From positions 1-9,022 of the forward strand of contig JAHEEQ010000089.1 of the NCBI GenBank assembly GCA_024640585.1: DNA of 9,022 nucleotides, given 5' to 3'. This DNA comes from Micrococcales bacterium. GTDB taxonomy: Bacteria > Actinomycetota > Actinomycetes > S36-B12 > UBA5976. The stretch's first letter is position 1, and each line of letters opens with the position of its first letter. The notes under the pieces were generated by a model, which saw only the letters and a list, made by a program, of their open reading frames with translations, was not told the origin of the DNA and did not search any database. The position numbers and the translations under genes were made by a program. Shown piece by piece: positions 1-5,588 of this stretch.

Positions 1-666
1 AATTTGAAATATCCCAACTTTTTTGAACTTTAATTTTTGGGAATTTACTGATAAGCAGCTTGTGATATTTGCGATTGCATTGCATTGAAAATCGAGGAAG
101 CTACTGGCATGGAGTGTGACCTTTGTCCCTAGAAGAGTTTGGGTCTGCACAAATGAGGAATTCGAAAGAATTTCAAATTTCAACGGGTGCCACAAAATGG
201 CATCGTTTGGCGGCGAAAACCTGATTTGCAATTGCGGTACTTTGACAAGCCAAGATTGGGACAAAGAATTAGCAATATCTTCAGAACTAATTGGCCCAGC
301 ATCGCCAATGCACGAATAACTGACGAAATACCATTCTGCAGATGCGTAAGCGGGACGCGCCAGTGCATTCGAGCGAAACACTTCGACCAGTTGCATGTCC
401 ACTGGACATTGCAATCGTAGCCATGGACAAGATCCATGGCTGGTATCTAGCCAGGACTTACAAATTGTCACCACCTTCCAAAAACAATTTTCACAAGTCG
501 CTGCTTCTTCACGATCTTTGGTGAAATTTGAATGATGTATAGCTCCACCTGTAATCAGGTAGGCATCTTTTTGTGGCAGCACTTCGACATTTGTCGCATT
601 TGCTGGACTTGGGTGAATGACTATGAAAGCGGTCAAGCACCCCGCCAAGAAGTTGCGAAAACTCAT
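1..666 (-). CDS. Secreted cysteine-containing protein, 3' end beyond left edge
   Basis: An uninterrupted minus-strand frame runs from an ATG at 666 to base 1, giving 222 residues with no stop, so the gene continues beyond the left edge. The N-terminus is a clear Sec signal peptide: MSFRN, a hydrophobic core (FLAGCLTAFIVI), then an AxA-type site after ANA at about residue 24. The mature part carries cysteines at about 58, 61 (CENC), 69, 80, 87, 119, 195 and 204, which could form disulfides outside the cell. A WYFVSYSC block near 112-119 and a PP-containing block near 152 recall actinobacterial secreted proteins that end in a PKD-like domain. That resemblance is from memory and is an inference; no FGDG-type PKD motif is visible in the part present. 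The in-frame stop upstream (TAG) lies about a dozen codons before the ATG. The ribosome-binding site is weak, only AGG close to the start. The gene is divergent from rpoD. Its function is unknown. Confidence 0.8.
   Translation of the reverse strand, partial: MSFRNFLAGCLTAFIVIHPSPANATNVEVLPQKDAYLITGGAIHHSNFTKDREEAATCENCFWKVVTICKSWLDTSHGSCPWLRLQCPVDMQLVEVFRSNALARPAYASAEWYFVSYSCIGDAGPISSEDIANSLSQSWLVKVPQLQIRFSPPNDAILWHPLKFEILSNSSFVQTQTLLGTKVTLHASSFLDFQCNAIANITSCLSVNSQKLKFKKVGIFQI
390..442. repeat. Two adjacent inverted repeats inside the secreted-protein gene
   Basis: The first inverted repeat pairs 391-400 with 404-414 (TTGCATGTCC against GGACA-T-TGCAA), a 10-bp stem with one bulged T and a 3-base loop. 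The second pairs 419-427 with 433-441 (AGCCATGGA against TCCATGGCT), a perfect 9-bp stem with a 5-base loop. Both lie in the codons for the cysteine-rich stretch of the secreted protein. Neither is followed by a T-tract, so they are not ordinary terminators. They may be chance or an mRNA structure. Confidence 0.5.
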
Positions 667-798
667 GCCTGAAGGGTTGTTGGAGAAGGTAGGTGAGTTC
701 TATGGCGAATTCGGCTACCCAAATGGGCAATTTGATGGGTCAGGTTCATGCCCGAGGATGTGTAAAGGCTGCCCACAGAGGGTGAAGACCGGTGCACT

Positions 799-891
799 TG
801 GCGTCACTGACTGTGACACAATACGCACACGCGTCTCGACGCCAGCCCGTTTAAGAGGAAACTCTTGACACGGGCCTTAGTTATGAAGGCC
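799..891 (+). promoter_or_regulatory. Structured 5' leader upstream of rpoD
   Basis: Three stems are visible. Stem A pairs 799-805 with 838-844 (TGGCGTC/GACGCCA, 7 perfect pairs) and encloses a smaller hairpin at 823-834 (ACGC-ACAC-GCGT). Stem B, 845-875, is 13 pairs long with one bulged C at 869, one G-T pair and a GAAA tetraloop at 858-861. Stem C pairs 873-878 with 886-891 (GGCCTT/AAGGCC, 7-base loop). The 3' arm of B and the 5' arm of C share bases 873-875, so both cannot form fully at once. Stem C ends two bases before the Shine-Dalgarno AGGAG (894-898) of rpoD. A longer-range 724-729/770-775 pairing (TGGGCA/TGCCCA) is possible upstream. I recognise no known riboswitch class. No confident rpoD promoter was found in 667-798. 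That the region is transcribed is inferred from its position. Confidence 0.55.
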
Positions 892-907
892 ACAGGAGAT
901 TTTGAAG

Positions 908-2506
908 ATGGCAAAAAAGCCAACCGAGCCAGCTAAAAAGAACGCAGCGACGTCTACAAAAAAAGAATCCGCTGTCAAAAAGGTAGTTGGTGCTGCTAAA
1001 AAAGCATTGTCTTCCAAGCCAGCAGCCAAAAAGAGTGAGCCAGAAAAAAAGGCTACTCCTGCCAAAAAAGCTACGCCAGCCAAAAAGTCTGAGCCTGCCA
1101 AAAAAGCTACGCCAGCTAAAAAATCTGCTCCAGCTAAAAAATCTGCTCCAGCTGCCAAGAAGTCTGAGCCCGCTAAAAAATCAGCTGCAGCGCCAAAGAA
1201 AATTGAACCATCAAAGAAAACATCCGAAAAAATCGATGACGTAATTGATGATGAAGATGAAGAAACAGTAGATCTCGAAGAAGTAATTGAAGTTGATGCG
1301 GACGCCGATGTTGATGGCGTGAATGTTGAAGGTCTTGCAGACGCTGCGAAAGTTGAAATAGAACTAAACAATGAAATCGCTGTAGGAATTGCAGAACTTG
1401 AGAAGGATGAAAATACCGAAAAGCCGGCAGTCCCTGAAGGCCAAGCATTTGTTATTTCAGATAAAGATGAAACTGACGAACCAATCCAAACTGTCACTCA
1501 AGCTGGCGCAACTGCCGACCCAGTAAAAGACTATTTAAAACAAATCGGAAAAGTTCCTCTGCTTACCGCGGAAGAAGAAGTTGAACTTGCAGAATGGATT
1601 GAAGCAGGTTTGGCGGCCGAAGAACTTCGTGATACTAAATTGGTCGAGACGCCAGCTACTAAGAAAATCAAATGCTGGGTTTGCGGGTGGGAAGCAAAGC
1701 GCTATGTAAACATCAAGGAGACCGAAGAAACTCCGAAGATGAACATTTGCGAGTTCTGTCTAGACAAAGCCATCAAGCGTGGACACGAAAAGAAAATCCA
1801 CCTTCTAACAGCAAACTTGCGTCTTGTTGTTTCGCTCGCAAAGCGTTACACCGGTCGTGGAATGTTGTTCTTGGATTTGATTCAAGAAGGCAACTTGGGT
1901 CTGATTCGTGCGGTTGAAAAGTTTGACTTTGTTAAAGGTTACAAATTCTCAACATATGCCACATGGTGGATTCGCCAGGCGATAACTCGCGCAATGGCTG
2001 ACCAGGCGAGAACTATTCGTATCCCAGTTCACATGGTTGAAGTAATCAACAAACTTGCACGTGTACAACGACAGATGTTGCAAGATCTTGGTCGCGAACC
2101 AACTCCTGAAGAATTGGCGCATGAATTAGATATGACTCCTGAAAAAGTTGTTGAGGTTCAAAAGTATGGCCGCGAACCAATCTCACTTTCTACCCCACTT
2201 GGTGAAGAAGGGGATAGTGAATTCGGCGATTTGATCGAAGACTCCGAGGCGATTGACCCGTCCGAAGCAGTCGGATTTACTTTGATGCAAGAAAAAATCA
2301 ATGAGATTCTTGACACGCTTGCAGACCGTGAAGCTGGAGTTGTACGAGCTCGCTATGGTCTTGATGATGGTCAACCAAAAACGTTGGATGAGATTGGCAA
2401 GATTTATGGCGTCACACGTGAACGAATTCGCCAAATAGAAAGTAAGACCATGAGCAAACTTCGTCACCCTGCACGTGCAAACCAGATGAGCGATTTCCGC
2501 CCATAA
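908..2506 (+). CDS. rpoD: Primary RNA polymerase sigma factor RpoD (HrdB/SigA type)
   Basis: This is the housekeeping sigma-70 factor, which directs RNA polymerase to most promoters. The protein has 532 residues from the ATG at 908, which is 9 bases after AGGAG (894-898). A TTG at 902 would be only 3 bases from that site and is less likely. Residues 1-110 are Lys/Ala/Pro-rich with (A/S)xPAKK repeats, followed by an acidic stretch (about 108-175). Region 1.2 begins near 204 ([16 protein letters not shown]). Region 2 runs from about 298 and includes [20 protein letters not shown] and the -10 reading segment around 345-375 ([17 protein letters not shown]). Region 3 is near 377-445. Region 4 holds the helix-turn-helix [20 protein letters not shown] (492-511). 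The oddity is the stretch between regions 1.2 and 2.1: it is about 30 residues longer than the Streptomyces HrdB one as I recall it, and it carries two CxxC pairs. The gene ends at a strong hairpin terminator. Confidence 0.97.
   Translation: MAKKPTEPAKKNAATSTKKESAVKKVVGAAKKALSSKPAAKKSEPEKKATPAKKATPAKKSEPAKKATPAKKSAPAKKSAPAAKKSEPAKKSAAAPKKIEPSKKTSEKIDDVIDDEDEETVDLEEVIEVDADADVDGVNVEGLADAAKVEIELNNEIAVGIAELEKDENTEKPAVPEGQAFVISDKDETDEPIQTVTQAGATADPVKDYLKQIGKVPLLTAEEEVELAEWIEAGLAAEELRDTKLVETPATKKIKCWVCGWEAKRYVNIKETEETPKMNICEFCLDKAIKRGHEKKIHLLTANLRLVVSLAKRYTGRGMLFLDLIQEGNLGLIRAVEKFDFVKGYKFSTYATWWIRQAITRAMADQARTIRIPVHMVEVINKLARVQRQMLQDLGREPTPEELAHELDMTPEKVVEVQKYGREPISLSTPLGEEGDSEFGDLIEDSEAIDPSEAVGFTLMQEKINEILDTLADREAGVVRARYGLDDGQPKTLDEIGKIYGVTRERIRQIESKTMSKLRHPARANQMSDFRP
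1022..1219 (+). repeat. Degenerate (A/S)-x-P-A-K-K tandem repeats in the rpoD N-terminus
   Basis: Residues 39-104 of RpoD consist of repeated five- to six-residue units such as [12 protein letters not shown] and SAPAKK. At DNA level the units are 15-18 bases and imperfect, for example gctacgccagccaaaaag-type blocks. The protein stretch is histone-H1-like, strongly basic and presumably disordered. Such basic N-terminal extensions are usual in actinobacterial primary sigma factors. The number of units could vary between strains by slippage, which is an inference. Confidence 0.85.
1631..1798 (+). other. Putative zinc-ribbon insert between sigma regions 1.2 and 2.1
   Basis: This codes for RpoD residues 242-297, between AEELR (end of region 1.2) and [11 protein letters not shown] (start of region 2.1). 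Two CxxC pairs are seen: CWVC at 256-259, followed by GW, and CEFC at 281-284, separated by 21 mostly charged residues. Two CxxC knuckles at that distance fit a four-cysteine zinc ribbon. In Streptomyces HrdB, as I recall it, the same place has a shorter, cysteine-free helical segment of about 28 residues. The reading frame and flanking sigma motifs are intact, so this is not a frameshift artefact. Metal binding is inferred, not shown. Confidence 0.7.
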
Positions 2507-2520
2507 CTGATACTAAAAAT

Positions 2521-2555
2521 AAAGGCCACTCAAAATTGAGTGGCCTTTACTTTTA
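2521..2555. terminator. Bidirectional intrinsic terminator between rpoD and the DUF7455-like gene
   Basis: Bases 2521-2532 (AAAGGCCACTCA) pair perfectly with 2537-2548 (TGAGTGGCCTTT) around an AAAT loop, a 12-bp stem. Read on the plus strand it is followed by TTTACTTTTA. Read on the minus strand it is followed by ATTTTTAG. It lies 14 bases after the rpoD stop and 13 bases beyond the end of the convergent small gene, so it can end both transcripts. Confidence 0.9.
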
Positions 2556-2561
2556 TAAGTA

Positions 2562-2750
2562 TTAAATGAAGCGGGTTTCATCCACTACTTCAACTGCTTT
2601 AGAGGTTAGGGCAGCTGCATTTGCGGTGTAGTGATGCGCACAGAAAAGTAAATCTCCGCCACCAGGAAGAACTACGCGAACATACGCTTGGGCTCCACAG
2701 CGGTCACAGCGGTCTGCTGCGGTCAGTGTTTGAGTTGCGGTATTGGTCAC
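2562..2750 (-). CDS. Small DUF7455-like zinc-binding protein
   Basis: The protein has 62 residues. The GTG start at 2750 is chosen because AAGGAG (2757-2762 on the minus strand) lies 6 bases before it and because the family normally begins shortly before LTAADRCDRCGAQAYVRV. An upstream ATG at 2795 would put this ribosome site inside the gene. CDRC (15-18) and CAHH (37-40) form a likely zinc site. The conserved core between them, AYVRVVLPGGGDLLFC, is typical of this small actinobacterial family, which has no established function. In other Actinobacteria it also sits between hrdB and parE, from memory. It is convergent with rpoD and divergent from parE. A role in transcription or replication is suggested only by this neighbourhood. 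No membrane segment or signal peptide is visible. Confidence 0.88.
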   Translation of the reverse strand: MTNTATQTLTAADRCDRCGAQAYVRVVLPGGGDLLFCAHHYTANAAALTSKAVEVVDETRFI

Positions 2751-2769
2751 GTGTATCTCCTTAAGTATC

Positions 2770-2789
2770 TTGTGGCGTGTTTTGTGGCG
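2770..2789. repeat. Direct repeat TTGTGGCG, 12-bp period, upstream of the DUF7455-like gene
   Basis: TTGTGGCG occurs at 2770-2777 and again at 2782-2789, so the copies are about one helical turn apart. They lie just upstream of the AAGGAG of the minus-strand small gene. A weak -10-like TATGGT on the minus strand (2791-2796) is next to them. The arrangement could be a tandem regulator site or part of the leader. There is no other support. Confidence 0.35.
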
Positions 2790-2854
2790 CACCATAGCCG
2801 AAATCTGCGAGCAATGCCTGTTGAAATTCAGCGTGTCTGTGCTCAGGAATTCCC

Positions 2855-2891
2855 TTTACAAGCCAGGTACGCAGGGTAACCTGCCGACCTG
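2855..2891 (+). promoter_or_regulatory. Candidate parE promoter overlapped by a 28-bp dyad
   Basis: TTTACA (2855-2860) and TAACCT (2877-2882) are spaced by 16 bases and resemble -35 and -10 boxes, the second with the TAnnnT core. Transcription would start near 2889-2891, giving a leader of about 16-18 bases that holds the AAGGAG (2896-2901). An imperfect inverted repeat runs from 2864 to 2891, centred between 2877 and 2878: CAGGT pairs with ACCTG and GCAGG with CCTGC, with 11 of 14 symmetric positions matching. Because it covers the -10 box and start site, it looks like an operator. The regulator is unknown. Confidence 0.5.
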
Positions 2892-2906
2892 AAATAAGGA
2901 GATTTA

Positions 2907-4982
2907 GTGGCGCGCGCGACCAAGCCAAGCACCAATGAATACTCGGCCAAACACCTCAGCGTCCTAGAAGGTTTAGACGCTGTTCGTAAGCGCCCAGGTA
3001 TGTACATCGGCTCGACAGACAGCCGGGGATTGATGCATTGCCTTTGGGAAATCGTTGATAACTCAGTGGACGAGTCTCTAGCTGGTTTTGCAACCCAAAT
3101 CGACATAATTTTGCATCCCGATGATTCGGTTGAAGTTCGAGACAATGGTCGAGGTATCCCGGTAGACATTGAGACAAAGTCCAAATTAAGCGGCGTTGAA
3201 TTAGTTCTAACCAAATTACATGCTGGTGGAAAGTTTGGTGGCGGCTCTTACCAAGCCTCAGGTGGCTTGCATGGAGTTGGTGCGAGTGTCGTAAATGCAC
3301 TTTCCGCACGTCTCGATGTCGAAGTTGATCGTGAAGGTCAAATCTACGTAATGTCTTTCCAGCGCGGAACCCCAGGTGAATTTTCAGATGAAACTCCAAC
3401 CGGAACTTTCACCAAAAAATCTGGTTTGCAAAAAGCTGGAAAAGCTAAAAAAGGTGTGACAGGAACTCGAATTCGCTATTGGGCAGACCGGCAAATTTTC
3501 GACAAGTCTGCAACTTTTGATATGGATGCATTGAAAAATCGCGCACGCCAAACAGCATTTTTGGTTCCTGGTCTTTCAATCACGATAAATGATCACCGAA
3601 ACCCAACTCCAGAAATTGAAAACTTCTCATTTGCTGGCGGAATTTCAGAATTTTGTAGCCATATTGCTGTTGGCGAAGCGGTAAGCCCCGTAATCCGGCT
3701 GAGTGGCACATCACATTTCACTGAGACCATTCAAGTTCTTGATGGAAAAGGACATTTAGTTGCGCAAGAGGTTGAAAGAGATATGTTCGTCGACATTGCA
3801 ATGCAATGGAACAATGGCTATGAAACTGACGTCAGATCATTTGTAAATATCATTGCAACACCAAAAGGCGGAACGCATTTAACTGGTTTCGAAAGATCGC
3901 TTGCAAAACTTTTCAATGAAATTTTGCGCACAAACAAAATCCTAAAGGCTTCTGAAGAAAATGTAACCAAAGATGACATCCTTGAAGGATTCACGGCAAT
4001 CTTGACGGTTCGTTTGGCAGAGCCGCAATTTGAAGGGCAAACAAAAGAGATTCTTGGCACTCCGGCTGCAACGAGAATTGTTTCTTCAATTGTTGCAAAA
4101 GAATTAGCCAAGTGGCTTGCAAATCCACCTCGAGGAGACAAAGCCACCGCAAAATTAATTCAAGAAAAGATTGCCAATGCAATGCGAGCACGTTTCGCAG
4201 CCCGTCATCACCGAGATGTCCAACGTCGTAAAACCGCACTTGAATCCTCAACTCTTCCAGCGAAGCTGCGAGATTGTCGCGGAGACGATGTAGAACGCAC
4301 TGAACTTTTCATAGTCGAAGGTGAAAGCGCGCTCGGAACTGCAAAGGATGCTCGCAATTCCGAATTTCAAGCCCTTTTGCCAATTCGAGGAAAGATTTTG
4401 AATGTCCAAAAGGCTTCTCTGGCTGACATGCTAAAAAATCAAGAATGCGCATCCATTATCCAAGTGATTGGTGCCGGTTCTGGCAGAACTTTTGATCTAG
4501 AACAAGCGCGCTACAACAAGATTATTTTGATGTCGGATGCAGATGTCGATGGTGCGCATATTCGCTGCCTACTCCTGACATTAATTCATCGCTATATGCG
4601 CCCACTTCTTGAAGAAGGTCGTGTTTATGCCGCGGTTCCACCACTACATCGGATTGAAGTTATCAACCAAGGAAAGTCGAATGACTTTGTCTATACATAT
4701 TCAGATGCAGAGATGAAGCAAACTCTAGATAAATTGTCTAAAGATGGAAAACGTTGGAAAGAACCCATTCAACGCTACAAAGGTCTTGGTGAAATGGACG
4801 CAATTCAATTGCGAGAAACCACTATGGATCCAGCCCGACGTAGTTTGCGAAGAGTCACTATGGCAGATATCCAGGCGGCCGAATCAGTCTTTGATTTGTT
4901 GATGGGTTCTGATGTTGCTCCGCGTAAAGAATTTATCGTCCAGGGTGCTTCCACTTTGGATCGCGAACGCATTGACGTTTAA
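2907..4982 (+). CDS. parE: DNA topoisomerase IV subunit B (ParE)
   Basis: This is the ATPase/TOPRIM subunit of a type IIA topoisomerase, which pairs with ParC to unlink daughter chromosomes. It has 691 residues, close to the usual length of about 690-710 in Actinobacteria. The GTG start lies 5 bases after AAGGAG (2896-2901). GHKL ATPase motifs are EIVDNSVDES (48-57), DNGRGIP (79-85) and GGLHGVGASVVNALS (119-133). GGTHLTGF (321-328) contributes the transducer part. The TOPRIM domain has EGESALGTA (471-479), with the catalytic Glu, and the metal-binding DADVDG (544-549). RYKGLGEMD (623-631) is the conserved C-terminal block. EGESALGTA, rather than the EGDSAGGSA of GyrB, favours ParE. The gene heads a rightward single-gene unit and converges on the carbonic anhydrase gene with only 6 bp between stops and no clear terminator of its own. 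Confidence 0.95.
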   Translation: MARATKPSTNEYSAKHLSVLEGLDAVRKRPGMYIGSTDSRGLMHCLWEIVDNSVDESLAGFATQIDIILHPDDSVEVRDNGRGIPVDIETKSKLSGVELVLTKLHAGGKFGGGSYQASGGLHGVGASVVNALSARLDVEVDREGQIYVMSFQRGTPGEFSDETPTGTFTKKSGLQKAGKAKKGVTGTRIRYWADRQIFDKSATFDMDALKNRARQTAFLVPGLSITINDHRNPTPEIENFSFAGGISEFCSHIAVGEAVSPVIRLSGTSHFTETIQVLDGKGHLVAQEVERDMFVDIAMQWNNGYETDVRSFVNIIATPKGGTHLTGFERSLAKLFNEILRTNKILKASEENVTKDDILEGFTAILTVRLAEPQFEGQTKEILGTPAATRIVSSIVAKELAKWLANPPRGDKATAKLIQEKIANAMRARFAARHHRDVQRRKTALESSTLPAKLRDCRGDDVERTELFIVEGESALGTAKDARNSEFQALLPIRGKILNVQKASLADMLKNQECASIIQVIGAGSGRTFDLEQARYNKIILMSDADVDGAHIRCLLLTLIHRYMRPLLEEGRVYAAVPPLHRIEVINQGKSNDFVYTYSDAEMKQTLDKLSKDGKRWKEPIQRYKGLGEMDAIQLRETTMDPARRSLRRVTMADIQAAESVFDLLMGSDVAPRKEFIVQGASTLDRERIDV

Positions 4983-4988
4983 AAATAA

Positions 4989-5522
4989 TTAAGAGTCTTG
5001 CGGCAAAATCTTGCCGTTGTCAACGTCGTAAATTGCGCCACCGACTATTAAGTTCTCTGGTAAAAATGGGAAACTCTTTATTCGTTGGATATCAGTTGCC
5101 AGAGCAGCTTTTTGATCCGCGACTGTGCGAATTTCAATACCGCGAGTATCCACTCCAGATTCTTTAAATATGGCTGCATGTACGTCAGCTTCTGTTCCAG
5201 ATGCCATACGGCAATCTGTATGCGGGATAACAAGTACCCGATTCACGTTCAAAAGCCAAGCGGCCAAAACCAATGTACGAAGAACGTCATCTGTTACGCG
5301 CGCTCCCGCATTACGTAAAATCTTCACGTCTCCTGGTTTCATTCCAACTATTTCAAGTGGGTTGATGCGAGAGTCCATACATGTAACAATCGCCAGACCT
5401 TTGGCTGCACGGCCAGTTAAATCCATATGTTGAAATGTTTGCGCAAACTTCTCATTGCCATCGATTACATCTTTAAAGGCATCAAGCGGAAAGGTGTGTT
5501 CGTCGATGTGAGGGTGGCTCAT
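4989..5522 (-). CDS. Beta-class carbonic anhydrase (short mycobacterial Rv1284-like type)
   Basis: The enzyme interconverts CO2 and bicarbonate in the cytoplasm. It has 177 residues, close to the short beta-class form of about 163. Zinc ligands expected for the family are present: Cys48 in CMDSR, then His101 and Cys104 in HTDCRM. The Asp50-Arg52 dyad that gates the active site is also present. KPGDVKILRNAGARVTDD (62-79) and the closing GGAIYDVDNGKI are family hallmarks. The residue after the second Cys is Arg, where the homologues I recall have Gly. The ATG at 5522 has no Shine-Dalgarno sequence. A TACGCT box lies six bases before it, which suggests a leaderless mRNA. There is no signal peptide. 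The gene is divergent from the reductase gene and convergent with parE. Confidence 0.92.
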   Translation of the reverse strand: MSHPHIDEHTFPLDAFKDVIDGNEKFAQTFQHMDLTGRAAKGLAIVTCMDSRINPLEIVGMKPGDVKILRNAGARVTDDVLRTLVLAAWLLNVNRVLVIPHTDCRMASGTEADVHAAIFKESGVDTRGIEIRTVADQKAALATDIQRIKSFPFLPENLIVGGAIYDVDNGKILPQDS

Positions 5523-5528
5523 GAGGCA

Positions 5529-5534
5529 AGCGTA
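5529..5534 (-). promoter_or_regulatory. Candidate -10 box for leaderless carbonic anhydrase mRNA
   Basis: On the minus strand TACGCT (TAnnnT) is followed by exactly six bases and then the ATG at 5522. If transcription begins at or next to that A, the mRNA has no leader, which agrees with the absence of a ribosome-binding site. No good -35 box is seen 16-18 bases upstream. Leaderless mRNAs are common in Actinobacteria. Confidence 0.45.
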
Positions 5535-5553
5535 ACGAATTTTGGCTAAATGC

Positions 5554-5588
5554 TTGGCTAGCGAACATGGGAGCGTTAGTTTCAGCGA
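5554..5588 (+). promoter_or_regulatory. Candidate promoter for leaderless reductase mRNA
   Basis: TTGGCT (5554-5559) and TAGTTT (5577-5582) are separated by exactly 17 bases. Six more bases lead to the GTG at 5589, so the start codon falls on the predicted transcription start. No Shine-Dalgarno stands at a usual distance; the nearest purine run, GGGAG (5569-5573), is 15 bases away and inside the promoter spacer. A second TTGGCTA copy lies 12 bases upstream of the -35 box (5542-5548). Confidence 0.55.

Noticed and set aside
116..524. Several short plus-strand frames and a minus-strand 85-residue frame (180-437)
   Set aside because: They lie across the continuous minus-strand secreted-protein frame, which has a signal peptide and no stop; the others are shadows.
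617..868. 83-residue plus-strand frame before rpoD
   Set aside because: It overlaps the signal-peptide end of the secreted-protein gene and the structured leader. Its product matches nothing I recognise, and its stop lies inside leader hairpin B. A short upstream ORF role is possible but unsupported.
865..870. Perfect TTGACA as an rpoD -35 box
   Set aside because: No TAnnnT box lies 16-18 bases downstream, and the start would fall inside the ribosome site. The bases are part of leader hairpin B.
667..907. Possible RNase P RNA, tmRNA, tRNA or known riboswitch in the rpoD upstream region
   Set aside because: The GAGGAAA at 855-861 recalls the RNase P core, but the rest of the conserved P4 sequences is missing. 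No tRNA T-arm or tmRNA ends are present, and no known riboswitch consensus was recognised.
877..1497. 206-residue antisense frame opposite rpoD, rich in Phe, Ala, Ser and Gly
   Set aside because: It is the mirror of the Lys/Ala/Pro repeats and acidic stretch of rpoD. It is low-complexity and has no ribosome-binding site or recognisable domain.
2562..2795. Longer 77-residue version of the small zinc protein from an ATG at 2795
   Set aside because: The strong AAGGAG 6 bases before the GTG at 2750 and the usual family N-terminus favour the 62-residue form.
5001..5016. Hairpin CGGCAA-AATC-TTGCCG near the end of the carbonic anhydrase gene as a terminator
   Set aside because: It lies inside the coding region with no immediate T-tract on either strand; the nearest T-run on the minus strand is about a dozen bases on.
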